From NCBI GenBank assembly GCA_903848935.1, contig CAINHO010000047.1:1-64000 (forward strand): a DNA stretch of 64,000 bases, read 5' to 3'. Shown here in pieces: positions 17,277-29,739 of this stretch. The notes under the pieces are model-generated. The model was not told where the DNA came from and ran no database searches. It saw nothing but the letters and a program-made list of their open reading frames with translations. Origin of the DNA: an uncultured Pseudomonadota bacterium. Lineage in GTDB: Bacteria; Pseudomonadota; Gammaproteobacteria; Methylococcales; Methylomonadaceae. The stretch's first letter is position 1, and each line of letters begins with the position of its first letter. The position numbers were made by a program, and so were the translations under genes.

Positions 17277-18244
17277 GCGACACCCGAAAAAATTTTTCGA
17301 TAGGTTTGCAGCCCACACAATCCCTCGCGGAAGCGGGCAAAAAGGTTTTTAGCTATCATTTTCATAATTTTTTAAAATGTGAAGATGCTGTTTGGGCTGA
17401 TGAAAATATCGAAGCGTTGCATGATATGCGAGTAGCGACACGCCAAATGCGAGCCGCTATCCGAATTTTTGGACAAGGATTTACACCGAGTGCTTTAAAA
17501 TTTCTGAAAAGTGGACTGAAAAAAACGGCTCACGTCTTAGGCGCGGTGCGCGATTTAGACGTATTTATTGAGAAATTCACCGCATATCAACACGAATTTT
17601 CACCTGATGAACGAGCGGAACTCGCGCCATTATTAGAGTATTGTCAGCTGCAACGTGACCACGCCAGAGCCAAATTGTTGGCGTATTTAAACAGTAAAAC
17701 GTATAAAAGATTTAAGGCGGGAACGACTATTTTTATAAAAGAAGAGGGTGAAGGCATCAAACTTATTCCAGTAAATAAATTGATTCGTTATCAAATTCGC
17801 CATATTGTCAGCTCGCTTATTTACAGTTATTACGAAGCATTGCGCGGGTATGAACCTTTTTTAGAAAATGCTTCGGTAGAGCTTTTGCACCAGCTTCGAA
17901 TTGATGCAAAACATTTTCGTTATACCGTAGAAAATTTCCAAGAAATTTTGGGACGTGAGAGCGCGATGGTCATTGCTGAAATCAAGCAAATACAAAACCA
18001 TTTGGGTGATTTGAATGATGCTGAAGTGGCGTGTCAATTTTTAGAGAATTTTTTGAATCATTGGAAAAGTTATCGTCGTGAACTCACCACCGCTCAATTC
18101 AAAAAACCGACAGCGATTGCCCGTTATTTCAAAATTAAAAGTGAAGAGCGGGAACAACTGTTGATAACATTCCCTGACGCTTGGCATCAATTTAATTCGA
18201 CGCAACTACGGCATCATCTCGCTTTAGCCATCGCAGTATTATGA
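17273..18244 (+). CDS. CHAD-domain protein
   Basis: Starting at the ATG that overlaps the sixA stop (ATGA), the product is 323 residues; an upstream alternative start would run deep into sixA. The CHAD signature is seen twice, as expected for its helical repeat: IEALHDMRVATRQMRAAIRIF near residue 45, and VELLHQLRIDAKHFRYTVENF in the second half. Both carry the conserved His and Arg/Lys residues. CHAD domains bind inorganic polyphosphate and localise to polyphosphate granules. Pairing with sixA and a cation transporter gives a phosphate/ion-flavoured operon. Confidence 0.9.
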   Translation: MSDTRKNFSIGLQPTQSLAEAGKKVFSYHFHNFLKCEDAVWADENIEALHDMRVATRQMRAAIRIFGQGFTPSALKFLKSGLKKTAHVLGAVRDLDVFIEKFTAYQHEFSPDERAELAPLLEYCQLQRDHARAKLLAYLNSKTYKRFKAGTTIFIKEEGEGIKLIPVNKLIRYQIRHIVSSLIYSYYEALRGYEPFLENASVELLHQLRIDAKHFRYTVENFQEILGRESAMVIAEIKQIQNHLGDLNDAEVACQFLENFLNHWKSYRRELTTAQFKKPTAIARYFKIKSEEREQLLITFPDAWHQFNSTQLRHHLALAIAVL

Positions 18245-19200
18245 ACACAGCACAAAAATCCCTCACACTTTACGGATGGTTGTCGATTGCCGCTGCCGTT
18301 TCAACGATTGCACTCAAAACTTATGCTTATTTGCTCACAGATTCAGTGGGTTTGTTGTCCGACGCTTTAGAATCCGTTATCAATTTAGTTGCGGCAGTGA
18401 TTATGCTCATTGTGCTGCACATTGCCGCGCAGCCGCCTGATGACGGTCATCCTTATGGGCATGAAAAAGTTGAATACTTTTCGAGCGGTGCCGAAGGTGT
18501 GATGATTTTACTAGCGGCGATTAGCATTGGAATTACCGCATGGGATCGATTGTGGCATCCGCACGCCTTGCAACAACTTGATATTGGGATTGCAATTTCA
18601 ATATTTGCGTCTCTCATCAATTTAGTTGTGGCGAAAATTCTGATCAGTGTCGGTAAGTGTCAACGCTCAATTACATTGGAATCGGACGGTAAACATTTGA
18701 TGACAGATGTATGGACAACGGTTGGGATTTTAATTGGCATTGGCGTAATTTTTGTTGCGAATTATTTTGAATCCAGTTTAGCGGTAGCGAAACAATTGGG
18801 CTTGAACGATTGGGGTATTCTGGATCCGATTATCGCGATTCTGGTAGCGATTAACATTGTATGGGCAGGATTGCAGTTGATACGGCGCACCGTTTCGGGA
18901 TTGTTAGATGCCGCTTTATCTACCGATGAACAAACCAAAATTATCGAAGTGCTGGAACATTTTGTCGGCTCGGACAACATTGCTTATCACGCTTTGCGGA
19001 CTCGTTATTCGGGGGCGCAACGTTTTATGTCGGTGCATATTTTGGTACCTGGCAATTGGACGGTGCAGCAAGGTCATGATTTAGTGGAGCTAGTTGAACA
19101 ACAGATTGCGATGATTTTTGACAATATCGACATTGACACGCATCTTGAACCAATTGAAGACGATGCTTCATGGCGGCATTTGAAAATGGTTGAGCAGTAA
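18241..19200 (+). CDS. Cation diffusion facilitator family transporter
   Basis: A 319-residue CDF exporter with about six membrane helices. The metal-site helix carries SDALESVINLVA, the family hallmark HPYGHEKVEYFS follows, and a second site lies in LESDGKHLMTDVWTT. The C-terminal cytoplasmic domain (about residues 225-319) has the His-rich RRFMSVHILVP-like ferredoxin fold. CDF proteins exchange Zn, Fe, Mn, Co or Cd for protons; the metal here is not readable from sequence. It overlaps the CHAD gene by 4 bp. Confidence 0.92.
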   Translation: MNTAQKSLTLYGWLSIAAAVSTIALKTYAYLLTDSVGLLSDALESVINLVAAVIMLIVLHIAAQPPDDGHPYGHEKVEYFSSGAEGVMILLAAISIGITAWDRLWHPHALQQLDIGIAISIFASLINLVVAKILISVGKCQRSITLESDGKHLMTDVWTTVGILIGIGVIFVANYFESSLAVAKQLGLNDWGILDPIIAILVAINIVWAGLQLIRRTVSGLLDAALSTDEQTKIIEVLEHFVGSDNIAYHALRTRYSGAQRFMSVHILVPGNWTVQQGHDLVELVEQQIAMIFDNIDIDTHLEPIEDDASWRHLKMVEQ

Positions 19201-19268
19201 TCGCAACTTTTGTTTAAGACCATTTTCAGTCACAATGTTGTTTTTTTATCGACATTGAGTTTGAAATT

Positions 19269-19595
19269 ATGGATTACCCCGAAAAAACCTGTTCCATCGA
19301 CCGTCTTGTCACCCACGAAAAATTAGTTGCTGCCAGCATTGCGGGACGTAAAACCCAACAACGCCGCAACGGTGTTTATGGTTATCCAAACGAAACGTTT
19401 GATCTCGAAGGAAAAACGTTTGTCGTCACTGATTTATACCAACAGAAATTGGGTGAAATGACCGACGCTGACGCGCAAGCGGAAGGCTATCCGAGTTTGG
19501 AAATGTACCGTGATTTGATTTTGAGAATGCACGCTAACATGGAATGGAACGACGACGCTTCGGCGTGGGTGCATTGCTTCAAAGCGCAAGATTAA
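19269..19595 (+). CDS. ASCH-domain-like protein
   Basis: A 108-residue protein with the compact beta layout of ASCH domains: AGRKTQQRR near the start, FVVTDLYQQKLGEMTDADAQAEGYPSLEMYRDLI, and a C-terminal WVHCF strand. ASCH domains are thought to bind RNA; some relatives act as amidohydrolases on modified cytidines. No specific role can be assigned here. It stands alone between the CDF gene and clpS. Confidence 0.7.
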   Translation: MDYPEKTCSIDRLVTHEKLVAASIAGRKTQQRRNGVYGYPNETFDLEGKTFVVTDLYQQKLGEMTDADAQAEGYPSLEMYRDLILRMHANMEWNDDASAWVHCFKAQD

Positions 19596-19649
19596 AAAAC
19601 GCGCAGACTTTTTATTGTTATTCCATTTTGCTAAGAAAAATTATCGGTT

Positions 19650-19979
19650 ATGCCTGACTTTCATCCTTTTTTTCATCGCGACTATGACGATGATTTATCC
19701 GTCCTAGATGCCCAGCCAAAATTAAAAAAACCGCCGTTGTATCGAGTGATTTTGCTCAATGACGATTTCACGCCGATGGATTTCGTCATTGAAATTTTGA
19801 CCAATTTTTTCGGAATGTCCGAAGAACAAGCCACTGCGATTATGTTGCAAGTTCACACACGCGGCGTGGGGATTTGTGGCACTTATTCAAAAGACGTTGC
19901 CGAAACTAAAGTGTATCTCGTCAATTCTTACGCACTTGAAAATGACCATCCGTTGAAATGCGAGATGGAAGAAATTTAA
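19650..19979 (+). CDS. clpS: ClpS adaptor of the ClpAP protease
   Basis: ClpS delivers N-degron substrates to ClpA. The 109-residue protein has the core YRVILLNDDFTPMDFVIEIL (binding-pocket Asn-Asp-Asp and Met), QATAIMLQVHTRGVGICGTY and a C-terminal DHPLKCEMEE. The disordered N-terminal tail that reaches ClpA is present. clpA follows 9 bp downstream, the usual pair order. Confidence 0.96.
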   Translation: MPDFHPFFHRDYDDDLSVLDAQPKLKKPPLYRVILLNDDFTPMDFVIEILTNFFGMSEEQATAIMLQVHTRGVGICGTYSKDVAETKVYLVNSYALENDHPLKCEMEEI

Positions 19980-19988
19980 GGAATCGTC

Positions 19989-22250
19989 ATGTTAGGTAAA
20001 GCCCTAGAAGCTACATTAAATACTGCTTTCAAATCAGCGCGTGAAAGGCGACACGAATTTATCACTGTCGAACATTTGTTGTTCGGGTTGCTTGAAAACC
20101 CCGATGTTATTCCTGTTATGAAAGCTTGCGATGCCGATGTGAAATGGTTGCGTGGACAATTAGCGCGATTTATTGACGATACCATTTCCTATTTACCCGA
20201 AGTCACCACCCGCGATACGCAACCAACGTTGGGGTTTCAACGGGTGTTGCAACGTTCTGTTTTTAACGTGCAGGCTTCAGACAAAATTGAAGTCACGGGC
20301 GCAAATTTATTAGTTGCGTTATTTTGTGAAGCCGATTCACACGCTGTGTATTTACTTAGCCAACAAGATATTTCGCGTCTCGATGTGGTGAATTTTATCG
20401 CACATGGTATTTCTAAATTTGATGATCCTTATGAAGAACACGAACCGTCAAATGGACGTAAAAATTCGGAAAATGACACCAGTAAACCGCTCGAAAAATA
20501 TGCCACGAATTTAAACGAAGAAGCCGCGCGTGGGCGAATTGATCCGTTAATTGGACGGGCAGCAGAAATTGAACGCACGATTCAAACACTTTGTCGTCGT
20601 CGTAAAAATAATCCATTGTTAGTAGGTGAAGCTGGCGTGGGTAAAACTGCGATTGCGGAAGGCTTGGCGAAACGTATTGTGGAAGAAGATATTCCTGATG
20701 TTTTACTCGATTGTGTAATTTATTCATTGGATTTGGGCGCGTTGGTGGCAGGCACAAAATATCGCGGTGATTTTGAAAAACGCTTGAAATCGCTGTTGAA
20801 TCAAATGAAAAAAGAGCCACACGCGATTTTGTTTATTGACGAAATTCATACGATTATTGGCGCGGGATCAGCGTCAGGTGGCGTGATGGATGCGGCGAAT
20901 TTAATTAAACCAATGTTGGCGGCAGGGCAATTACGTTGTATTGGTTCGACAACGTATCAGGAATATCGCGGCATTTTTGAAAAAGATCACGCCTTGGCGC
21001 GACGCTTTCAAAAAGTTGATATTTTAGAACCGTCAGTAGAAGAAACCGTGTTGATTTTGAAAGGTTTAAAATCACGTTTTGAAGAACATCACGGCGTGCG
21101 ATATTCGCCCGAAGCTTTACGTTTAGCGGCAGAATTATCTGACCGTTACATTACCGATCGACATTTACCCGACAAAGCGATTGATGTGATTGATGAAGCG
21201 GGTGCAAAACAACGCATGGCGAATGCGGAAGATAAAAAAGAATTGATTGAAGCGTCTGAAATTGAAGAAATCGTGGCGAAAATTGCTCGTATTCCTGCGA
21301 AATCTGTGTCGAATAATGATATTGATAAGCTGGCAAATTTAGAAAAAAACCTAAAAATGTTGGTGTTTGGGCAAGACGAAGCGATTGCAGCATTAGCATC
21401 GGCGATTAAATTATCGCGTGCAGGTTTACGCGATTCGCAAAAAACGATTGGTTCATTTTTGTTCGCAGGGGCAACGGGCGTAGGCAAAACCGAAGTCACG
21501 CGCCAATTGGCGAAAGTGTTAGGTATTGAGTTGATTCGTTTCGATATGTCTGAATACATGGAACGACACACGGTTTCGCGGTTAATTGGCGCACCGCCAG
21601 GTTATGTGGGTTTTGATCAAGGTGGTTTATTGACGGAACAAGTGAATAAACATCCGCACGCTGTTTTGTTGTTGGACGAATTGGAAAAAGCGCATCCTGA
21701 CGTTTTCAATTTGTTATTGCAAGTCATGGATCACGGCACATTAACCGATAATAACGGGCGCAAAGCGGATTTCAGAAACATCATTTTGGTAATGACCACG
21801 AATGCAGGTGCAGAAGAAGGTAGTCGCGCCTCAATGGGATTCACGCAACAAAATCACGCGAGCGATAGTTTGAAAATGGTTGAAAAAGGATTTTCACCCG
21901 AATTTCGTAATCGGTTAGATGCAATTATTCAGTTCAAACCACTGGATATAAGCATCGTCGGTCATGTTGTGGACAAGTTTATTTTTGAATTAGAATCGCT
22001 ACTGGCAGATAAAAACGTAACGTTACACCTCACGCCGAAAGCGCGTTTGTGGCTAGCTGAAAATGGCTGTGATGCCAAGATGGGCGCACGCCCAATGGCG
22101 CGATTGATTCAAGAAAGCATTAAAAAACCGTTGGCTAATGATTTGCTTTTTGGAGAACTCGCGCACGGGGGACACGTCAAAATCAGTGTGAAAAATAACG
22201 AATTAGCATTTACAATCGAAAGTGCCAACGAAATACTTTTGACGGATTAA
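19989..22250 (+). CDS. clpA: ClpA, ATPase subunit of the ClpAP protease
   Basis: A 753-residue Hsp100 unfoldase. It has an N-terminal Clp repeat domain (about 1-150), then a first AAA module with Walker A GEAGVGKT and Walker [10 protein letters not shown], and a second with GATGVGKT and [14 protein letters not shown]. The C-terminal D2 domain ends [16 protein letters not shown]. It lacks the long middle coiled coil of ClpB, which fits ClpA. ClpP is not in the window. The ribosome site is AAGGAA. Confidence 0.97.
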   Translation: MLGKALEATLNTAFKSARERRHEFITVEHLLFGLLENPDVIPVMKACDADVKWLRGQLARFIDDTISYLPEVTTRDTQPTLGFQRVLQRSVFNVQASDKIEVTGANLLVALFCEADSHAVYLLSQQDISRLDVVNFIAHGISKFDDPYEEHEPSNGRKNSENDTSKPLEKYATNLNEEAARGRIDPLIGRAAEIERTIQTLCRRRKNNPLLVGEAGVGKTAIAEGLAKRIVEEDIPDVLLDCVIYSLDLGALVAGTKYRGDFEKRLKSLLNQMKKEPHAILFIDEIHTIIGAGSASGGVMDAANLIKPMLAAGQLRCIGSTTYQEYRGIFEKDHALARRFQKVDILEPSVEETVLILKGLKSRFEEHHGVRYSPEALRLAAELSDRYITDRHLPDKAIDVIDEAGAKQRMANAEDKKELIEASEIEEIVAKIARIPAKSVSNNDIDKLANLEKNLKMLVFGQDEAIAALASAIKLSRAGLRDSQKTIGSFLFAGATGVGKTEVTRQLAKVLGIELIRFDMSEYMERHTVSRLIGAPPGYVGFDQGGLLTEQVNKHPHAVLLLDELEKAHPDVFNLLLQVMDHGTLTDNNGRKADFRNIILVMTTNAGAEEGSRASMGFTQQNHASDSLKMVEKGFSPEFRNRLDAIIQFKPLDISIVGHVVDKFIFELESLLADKNVTLHLTPKARLWLAENGCDAKMGARPMARLIQESIKKPLANDLLFGELAHGGHVKISVKNNELAFTIESANEILLTD

Positions 22251-22260
22251 CAGCAGATAA

Positions 22261-22287
22261 CGAGTGCGTTAGCAATTAGCGCACTCG
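22261..22287. terminator. Inverted repeat between convergent clpA and infA
   Basis: CGAGTGCG (22261-22268) pairs with CGCACTCG (22280-22287) across an 11-base loop that includes the infA stop codon. There is no T tract on either side, so it may be a stabilising hairpin rather than a true intrinsic terminator. Confidence 0.45.
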
Positions 22288-22494
22288 GAAAGTGATACGA
22301 CCTTTGGTTAAATCGTAAGGGGTCATTTCAACTTTGACGCTATCGCCCGTCAAAATACGAATGTAATGTTTACGCATTTTGCCAGAAATGTGCGCGGTGA
22401 CAATGTGACCGTTTTCGAGTTGTACGCGAAACATAGTATTTGGCAAGGTGTCGATGACTTTGCCTTCCATTTCAATTTGATCTTCTTTTGCCAT
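22276..22494 (-). CDS. infA: Translation initiation factor IF-1
   Basis: The 72-residue OB-fold protein reads [20 protein letters not shown] at its start and has the conserved [20 protein letters not shown] segment and [11 protein letters not shown] end. I start it at 22494; an in-frame extension of 18 residues upstream is not family-like. IF-1 binds the ribosomal A site with IF-2 and IF-3. It lies downstream of rlmL on the same strand and converges with clpA; the clpA-infA neighbourhood is common in gammaproteobacteria. Confidence 0.98.
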   Translation of the reverse strand: MAKEDQIEMEGKVIDTLPNTMFRVQLENGHIVTAHISGKMRKHYIRILTGDSVKVEMTPYDLTKGRITFRVR

Positions 22495-22547
22495 AATGTG
22501 ATTTTCTCGTGTAGTTATAAAGGGTTGAATTGTAGCATATTGGCGCA

Positions 22548-24782
22548 TTAAAAATCGTGTGACATCTTAGCGATTTTCCAACAGTAGTGAATTTTCATAT
22601 CGCGTACAAAATCTTCAGGAATTGTTTGTGCCGTAATATCTGTAATGCTCAAGCCCTCAAAAAGGCTCGCATCAAATTTGAACTTTCTAAAATTCGTCGA
22701 AAAATACAATACCCCATCTTTTGTAAGCAACTTCGCTGAATTTTGAATCAATTGAATGTAATCCAACTGCACGTCAAACACATTTTCCATTCGTTTAGAA
22801 TTCGAAAACGTCGGAGGATCTAAAAAAATCAAATCATATTGGCGAGCTGCATTTTTCGCTTCTTTTTCTAGCCATTCCACGCAATCCGCTTGAATAAATT
22901 CGTGTCGTCCAGTCGTTGAATTCAATGCCAAATTATTTTTTGCCCACTGCAAATATGTGTTCGACATATCAATAGTTGTGGTAATTGTCGCTCCACCAAC
23001 TGCCGCATGAACCGTCGCACTTCCTGTGTAAGCAAACAGATTTAAAAAGCGTTTTCCCTTGGCTTCTTTTTGAATTTGCAAACGAATAGGACGATGATCT
23101 AAAAAGATTCCCGTGTCTAAATAATCTTCAAAATTTACCAACAACCGACAACGTCCTTCGTTGATTTCGTGAAAAATACCAGATTCCGCCTGTTTTTCGT
23201 ATTGGTCAGTATTGCGTTGTTTGCGACGAATTTTTAACAAAACTTGCTCTTTCGATACATTCAACACGCTTGGAATTTCTGCCAATAAACCCGCCAAACG
23301 CACGTCGGCTTTATGTTGATCAACGCTTTTGGGTGGTTCATATTCTTGAACATTCACCCATGTTTTATCGTCGCAATGATAAATATCAACCGCGACGGCG
23401 TATTCCGGCAAATCGGCATCGTAAACCCGATACGCAAACACGTTATTTTGCTTCGCCCATTTCGACAGTTTTTTTAGATTTTTTTGCAACCGATTCGCAA
23501 ACATTGGCGCAGGTTCGACAGGCGTTTTATATTCAGATTCTGTCACTTCATTCATTTTCGCGGTAACTTCGGTAACGTGTTCAATGCGCTGTTCGACCGT
23601 TCTTTCTTTCGGAATAAAAAACGCCTTTTCTTCAATCGTCAAACGCAACAATCGACATTCCAACGCGCCATTAAACAATGTAATTGGTTTGTGCGAACGA
23701 ATTCCCAAACGAAAACCTAACTCTGGATTACTAATAATTAACGCTGCTTGCCAACCGACAAAATTAGTTTTTAAGGTTTGTCCAAATTGTTCATACAAAA
23801 GCGCAGTTTCGGCTTCATCGCCTAAACGTTCGCCATAAGGTGGATTACAAATGACCAATCCTTTTTCCCAACTTTCAGGCGGTTTTGCATCGCAAATATC
23901 ACGACGTTCAATATGAATTTTTCCTTGAAAACCTGCATTGGCAACGTGGGCTAATGCAGTATTGACGGTGTTTTTATTTTTATCAAAACCGACAATCATG
24001 GGCAATTTTTTCATGCCAACGATTTTGCGCCATTCGGCATCACGTCGTAGGTTTTGCCAGCATTCTGCATCGTGTTTTTTCCACCCCAAAAAGCCAAAAT
24101 AATCACGTCCCAATGCAGGTGCAACATCTGCCGCAATCATCGCGCCTTCGAGCAATAATGTTCCTGAACCACACATTGGGTCTAAAAGCGATTTACCTTC
24201 GGCTACCATCTTCGTCCAACCGCAACGCAATAACATTGCCGCCGCTAAATTTTCTTTCATCGGAGCTTCAATGCTCACATCACGATAACCCCGACGGTGC
24301 AAACTTTCGCCCGACAAATCCAAACTCAATTCAGCTTTTTCACCGTTCAAATGCACGTTAATTCGAAGATTCGGACGTTCAGTGTTAATGCTCGGACGCA
24401 CGCCAAATTTTGCTCGCATTTGGTCAACGATTGCGTCTTTGACTTTCAACGCACCGAAATGGCTATTGTTAATCACGGTCGAATTTTTTGAACTGAACGA
24501 CACCGCAAACGTATCTTCCGCGCCAAAATGCTCAAACCAATTGATTTCTTGGACGGCGCGATATAAATCGTCTTGGCTTCGGACTTCAAACGCGCTTAAA
24601 ACTAACAAAACGCGATTGGCGACGCGCGACCATAAACAGACGCGATATGCCATTTCTAAATCGCTCGAAAAGGCAACGCCGGCGGTGGTAGCTTTAAATT
24701 CTGTGATGCCTAAAGAACGTAATTCGTCGGTTAAAATCCCTTCGAGTGCTTTGGGCGTGGTGGCGAAAAATTGGAGTGTCAT
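22548..24782 (-). CDS. rlmL: Bifunctional 23S rRNA methyltransferase RlmKL
   Basis: RlmKL makes m2G2445 (N-terminal half) and m7G2069 (C-terminal half) in 23S rRNA. The 744 residues match the fused gammaproteobacterial form. Order: a THUMP region (about 50-160); a first methyltransferase domain with [19 protein letters not shown] and the catalytic [12 protein letters not shown]; then a second Rossmann methyltransferase with [16 protein letters not shown] and [15 protein letters not shown]. All SAM and catalytic motifs look intact. Confidence 0.96.
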   Translation of the reverse strand: MTLQFFATTPKALEGILTDELRSLGITEFKATTAGVAFSSDLEMAYRVCLWSRVANRVLLVLSAFEVRSQDDLYRAVQEINWFEHFGAEDTFAVSFSSKNSTVINNSHFGALKVKDAIVDQMRAKFGVRPSINTERPNLRINVHLNGEKAELSLDLSGESLHRRGYRDVSIEAPMKENLAAAMLLRCGWTKMVAEGKSLLDPMCGSGTLLLEGAMIAADVAPALGRDYFGFLGWKKHDAECWQNLRRDAEWRKIVGMKKLPMIVGFDKNKNTVNTALAHVANAGFQGKIHIERRDICDAKPPESWEKGLVICNPPYGERLGDEAETALLYEQFGQTLKTNFVGWQAALIISNPELGFRLGIRSHKPITLFNGALECRLLRLTIEEKAFFIPKERTVEQRIEHVTEVTAKMNEVTESEYKTPVEPAPMFANRLQKNLKKLSKWAKQNNVFAYRVYDADLPEYAVAVDIYHCDDKTWVNVQEYEPPKSVDQHKADVRLAGLLAEIPSVLNVSKEQVLLKIRRKQRNTDQYEKQAESGIFHEINEGRCRLLVNFEDYLDTGIFLDHRPIRLQIQKEAKGKRFLNLFAYTGSATVHAAVGGATITTTIDMSNTYLQWAKNNLALNSTTGRHEFIQADCVEWLEKEAKNAARQYDLIFLDPPTFSNSKRMENVFDVQLDYIQLIQNSAKLLTKDGVLYFSTNFRKFKFDASLFEGLSITDITAQTIPEDFVRDMKIHYCWKIAKMSHDF

Positions 24783-24810
24783 TGATTTTGATTTCTGAAA
24801 TAGATAAGAC

Positions 24811-24842
24811 TTCGGAGTACAAACCTTGGTTTGTACTCCGAA
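24811..24842. terminator. Perfect 15-bp stem between rpiA and rlmL
   Basis: TTCGGAGTACAAACC (24811-24825) is exactly complementary to 24828-24842 with TT between, so a tight hairpin forms on either strand. It lies 12 bp after the rpiA stop and 28 bp before the rlmL start. No long T run follows on the minus strand, so full termination is not certain. Confidence 0.6.
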
Positions 24843-24854
24843 AAGAAGAGGGGA

Positions 24855-25508
24855 TTACATCGTGATAATTTGGTCGCCTTTGCTAACCAAAACCACATCG
24901 GCTGGACGTGCTGAGAAAATTCCTACCATGACCACGCCGGTAATGTTGTTAATCAAATTTTCTAATTTCGTTGGGTCGATAATGCTCAAATTATGAACGT
25001 CTAAAATCACGTTGTGATTATCAGTGATGCAGTTTTCGCGGTAAATCGGTTGACCGCCTAATTTTACCAATTCACGCGCCACATAACTCCGCGCCATCGG
25101 CACAACTTCAACGGGTAACGGGAATTTGCCTAATACATCCACCAATTTCGATTCGTCCGCAATACAAACGAATTGACGACTTGCCGCCGCGATAATTTTT
25201 TCACGAGTCAACGCTGCACCGCCGCCTTTAATCAATTGTTTATGTGGATTCACTTCATCTGCGCCATCAACATAAATGTCCAATGTGCCGACATCGTTTA
25301 AATCTAAAACGGGAATGCCTAACGCTTTTAAACGTTGCGTACTCGCTTCAGAACTAGAAACGGCACCTTCAATATCGTTTTTAAAATCTACCAATAAATC
25401 AATAAAATGATTCACCGTCGAACCGGTACCCACACCGATAATGCCAACGCCTTTGATATACGGTAATGCGGCTTCAGCGACTTTGCGTTTTAATTCGTCT
25501 TGTGTCAT
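24855..25508 (-). CDS. rpiA: Ribose-5-phosphate isomerase A
   Basis: RpiA interconverts ribose 5-phosphate and ribulose 5-phosphate in the pentose phosphate pathway. The 217-residue protein has [15 protein letters not shown] (phosphate loop), SSEASTQRL, the catalytic DGADEVNP and [17 protein letters not shown] lies 8 bp before the ATG at 25508. The gap to pip (25509-25638) shows only a small imperfect stem. Confidence 0.97.
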   Translation of the reverse strand: MTQDELKRKVAEAALPYIKGVGIIGVGTGSTVNHFIDLLVDFKNDIEGAVSSSEASTQRLKALGIPVLDLNDVGTLDIYVDGADEVNPHKQLIKGGGAALTREKIIAAASRQFVCIADESKLVDVLGKFPLPVEVVPMARSYVARELVKLGGQPIYRENCITDNHNVILDVHNLSIIDPTKLENLINNITGVVMVGIFSARPADVVLVSKGDQIITM

Positions 25509-25638
25509 TTGAGTTTTCTCCTAAGTTGTAAAAGTTGCAAAGGCAAGGCACACGCCCCGCGCTTCGATGATGATAACGCATCATTCGGCTTTTTATCAGC
25601 GAATTTTATTTTTAGAACTGCGGTTTTAAATGGACGAT

Positions 25639-26616
25639 TCAGCATCGTTTTGAACCATTTTTTATGGCAAGAGTTAGCGACTTCAACGCCTCTGTCGCAC
25701 TCACTAACGCATCAATCATTTCTTCACCTTGTGCGATATGCCCAGAATTCGGTAAAACAACGTAATTCGCTTGTGGCAATGCACGATGTAATTGCCATGC
25801 CGCTTCAATTGGACACACTAAATCTTGCCGCCCGTGAATAATCGTCACAGGTAAATGGCGTAGTTTTTCGCAATGAGTTAGCAATTCATTTTCAGCTAAA
25901 AAGTAATGATTTTTTGCAAAATACACTTCCATTTTTACCTGTTTAATATCATGTTCGGTGAGGTGATAGTCATAAGGCTGGTAAGCATTGCCCAACGCTA
26001 CTTGCCCGCCCCACACTTGCCACGCTTTTGCCACTCTCCGAATCGCTAACTCATCATTGCCCCATAAAGTTGCACACAAATCAGCAATCAAATTGTCTGT
26101 GTGATATTCGGTGGGAACGCTATCAATTAAATGCTGCCACGCTTCAGGGTAAATCAGAGATACACCTTGTTCTCCTAAAAACCAGTGCATATCTTGTGAC
26201 CGCGCTAAAAAACTGCCGCGTAAAATCATCGCTTGCACCCGTTTGACGTGTTTTTGCGCGTAAGCCAACGCCAACGTCGCCCCCCACGATCCGCCAAATA
26301 AAACCCAACTTTCTAACGCCAAATGCTGCCGAATGCGTTCCATATCGGCAATTAAATCGAGCAACGTATTGTGCGCTAACTCACCAAAAGGTAACGACCG
26401 CCCACAACCACGCTGATCAAACAAAATAATGTGGTAATACTCAGGATCAAAAAAACGTCGGTGGTCGGGTTTGCATCCAGAACAAGGCCCGCCGTGTAAA
26501 AAAATAATCGGTACACCTTGTGGGTTGCCGCATTGTTCGACGTAAATCGAATGCGCATGGTCGGTTTTTAAATAGAAGTGATCAAACGGTTCGAGTGGTG
26601 AAAAAAGAGTTTTCAT
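25639..26616 (-). CDS. pip: Prolyl aminopeptidase
   Basis: This alpha/beta-hydrolase releases N-terminal proline from peptides. The 325-residue protein has the oxyanion HGGPCSGC, the LFDQRGCGRS segment, nucleophile elbow FGGSWGATLALAYAQ, and a C-terminal catalytic His in PNSGHIAQGEE with Asp in GRQDLVCP. Family prolyl aminopeptidases are about 310-320 residues, so the length fits. Start ATG at 26616. Confidence 0.94.
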   Translation of the reverse strand: MKTLFSPLEPFDHFYLKTDHAHSIYVEQCGNPQGVPIIFLHGGPCSGCKPDHRRFFDPEYYHIILFDQRGCGRSLPFGELAHNTLLDLIADMERIRQHLALESWVLFGGSWGATLALAYAQKHVKRVQAMILRGSFLARSQDMHWFLGEQGVSLIYPEAWQHLIDSVPTEYHTDNLIADLCATLWGNDELAIRRVAKAWQVWGGQVALGNAYQPYDYHLTEHDIKQVKMEVYFAKNHYFLAENELLTHCEKLRHLPVTIIHGRQDLVCPIEAAWQLHRALPQANYVVLPNSGHIAQGEEMIDALVSATEALKSLTLAIKNGSKRC

Positions 26617-26722
26617 GATTGGGGGATTGGGAAGGTAAGCGTAAAAATGGATACTTTAAGTCATCAATTTCAATAAGACAATTCGCATTTAACCTTCAAA
26701 GTAACGCCAACAAATCTAAACA

Positions 26723-26751
26723 TTGACGCAACTGCGTTATAAAAATATAAT
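26723..26751 (+). promoter_or_regulatory. Sigma-70 promoter of rplU-rpmA
   Basis: TTGACG (26723-26728), a 17-bp spacer, then a consensus TATAAT (26746-26751). The element is close to consensus, as expected for a ribosomal-protein operon, and lies about 50 bp before the rplU start at 26802. Confidence 0.88.
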
Positions 26752-26801
26752 CGCACGCTTACTATATTTTATAGATTAAATGCTTAATGGAGCTTACGCC
26801 G

Positions 26802-27113
26802 ATGTATGCGGTAATTGAAACAGGCGGTAAACAGTACCGCGTAGAAAATGGTACCTACTTAAAAGTAGAAAAATTAGAACTTGGCGAAGGTGATAGCATC
26901 GAATTCGACAAAGTTTTAATGATTGAAGAAGATGGCGATGTGAAAGTGGGTTTGCCTTTCATTATTGGCGGCAAAGTGACTGCTACCGTGTTATCTCAAG
27001 GTAGACACAAAAAAATCAAAATTGTTAAATTTAGAAGACGTAAACATCACATGAAAACGATGGGACACCGTCAATACTATACCGAAATCCAAATTACTGG
27101 TATTTCTGCTTAA
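26802..27113 (+). CDS. rplU: 50S ribosomal protein L21
   Basis: The 103-residue protein begins [17 protein letters not shown], the family start, and ends with the [19 protein letters not shown] segment. GGAG (26789-26792) lies 9 bp before ATG 26802, which decides this start over an upstream in-frame codon. L21 binds 23S rRNA. rplU-rpmA-obgE is the standard order. Confidence 0.98.
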   Translation: MYAVIETGGKQYRVENGTYLKVEKLELGEGDSIEFDKVLMIEEDGDVKVGLPFIIGGKVTATVLSQGRHKKIKIVKFRRRKHHMKTMGHRQYYTEIQITGISA

Positions 27114-27129
27114 AAAATAGGAGTTAAAA

Positions 27130-27390
27130 ATGGCTCATAAGAAGGCTGGCGGTAGTACCCGCAACGGACGCGATTCCCAATCAAAACGCTTAGGCGTTAA
27201 ACGTTATGGCAGCGAAACCGTTACCGCAGGTAGCATCATCGTTCGTCAACGTGGCACACATTTCCACGCTGGCACAAACGTTGGCATTGGCAAAGATCAC
27301 ACTTTGTTTGCGAAAGCAGACGGCGTAGTGCTTTTTAAAGTACAAGGTCCTAAAAACCGCAAGTTTGTTAGCATCGTAACAGCGGCATAA
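27130..27390 (+). CDS. rpmA: 50S ribosomal protein L27
   Basis: An 86-residue protein beginning [20 protein letters not shown], with the typical [20 protein letters not shown] core. The N-terminal tail reaches the peptidyl transferase centre. It follows rplU by 16 bp with a GGAG ribosome site. Confidence 0.98.
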   Translation: MAHKKAGGSTRNGRDSQSKRLGVKRYGSETVTAGSIIVRQRGTHFHAGTNVGIGKDHTLFAKADGVVLFKVQGPKNRKFVSIVTAA

Positions 27391-27428
27391 ATAATCGCTC
27401 GCCTTCGTGGCAAGCGGCAACGACTGAG

Positions 27429-27457
27429 AAAGCTCCGCCGAATGGTTGGGGCTTTTT
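27429..27457 (+). terminator. Terminator between rpmA and obgE
   Basis: AAAGCTCC (27429-27436) pairs with GGGGCTTT (27448-27455), with one T-G pair and a six-T tract. obgE begins 30 bp later, so either readthrough occurs or obgE has its own promoter. Confidence 0.75.
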
Positions 27458-27484
27458 TCGTTTATATCAGTTTGAGTTGAGTAA

Positions 27485-29636
<2,152 letters not shown>

Positions 29637-29639
29637 ACA

Positions 29640-29679
29640 AAAACCACCTGCTAATGTGGAATTAGGAGGCGGTTTTTTT
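29640..29679 (+). terminator. Terminator after proB
   Basis: A 16-bp stem with two mismatches joins 29640-29655 and 29661-29676 across a GTGGA loop, followed by a T tract to 29679. It ends the rplU-proB group. Confidence 0.88.
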
Positions 29680-29739
29680 ATGATTACCTTTCTTCCACAA
29701 TTCGCCCGATTATCATTTTTGTTTTAGCTCCCAACGCCC

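Noticed and set aside
22261-22287. Classical intrinsic terminator between clpA and infA
   Set aside because: The stem is real but has no T tract on either strand, so it is scored low.
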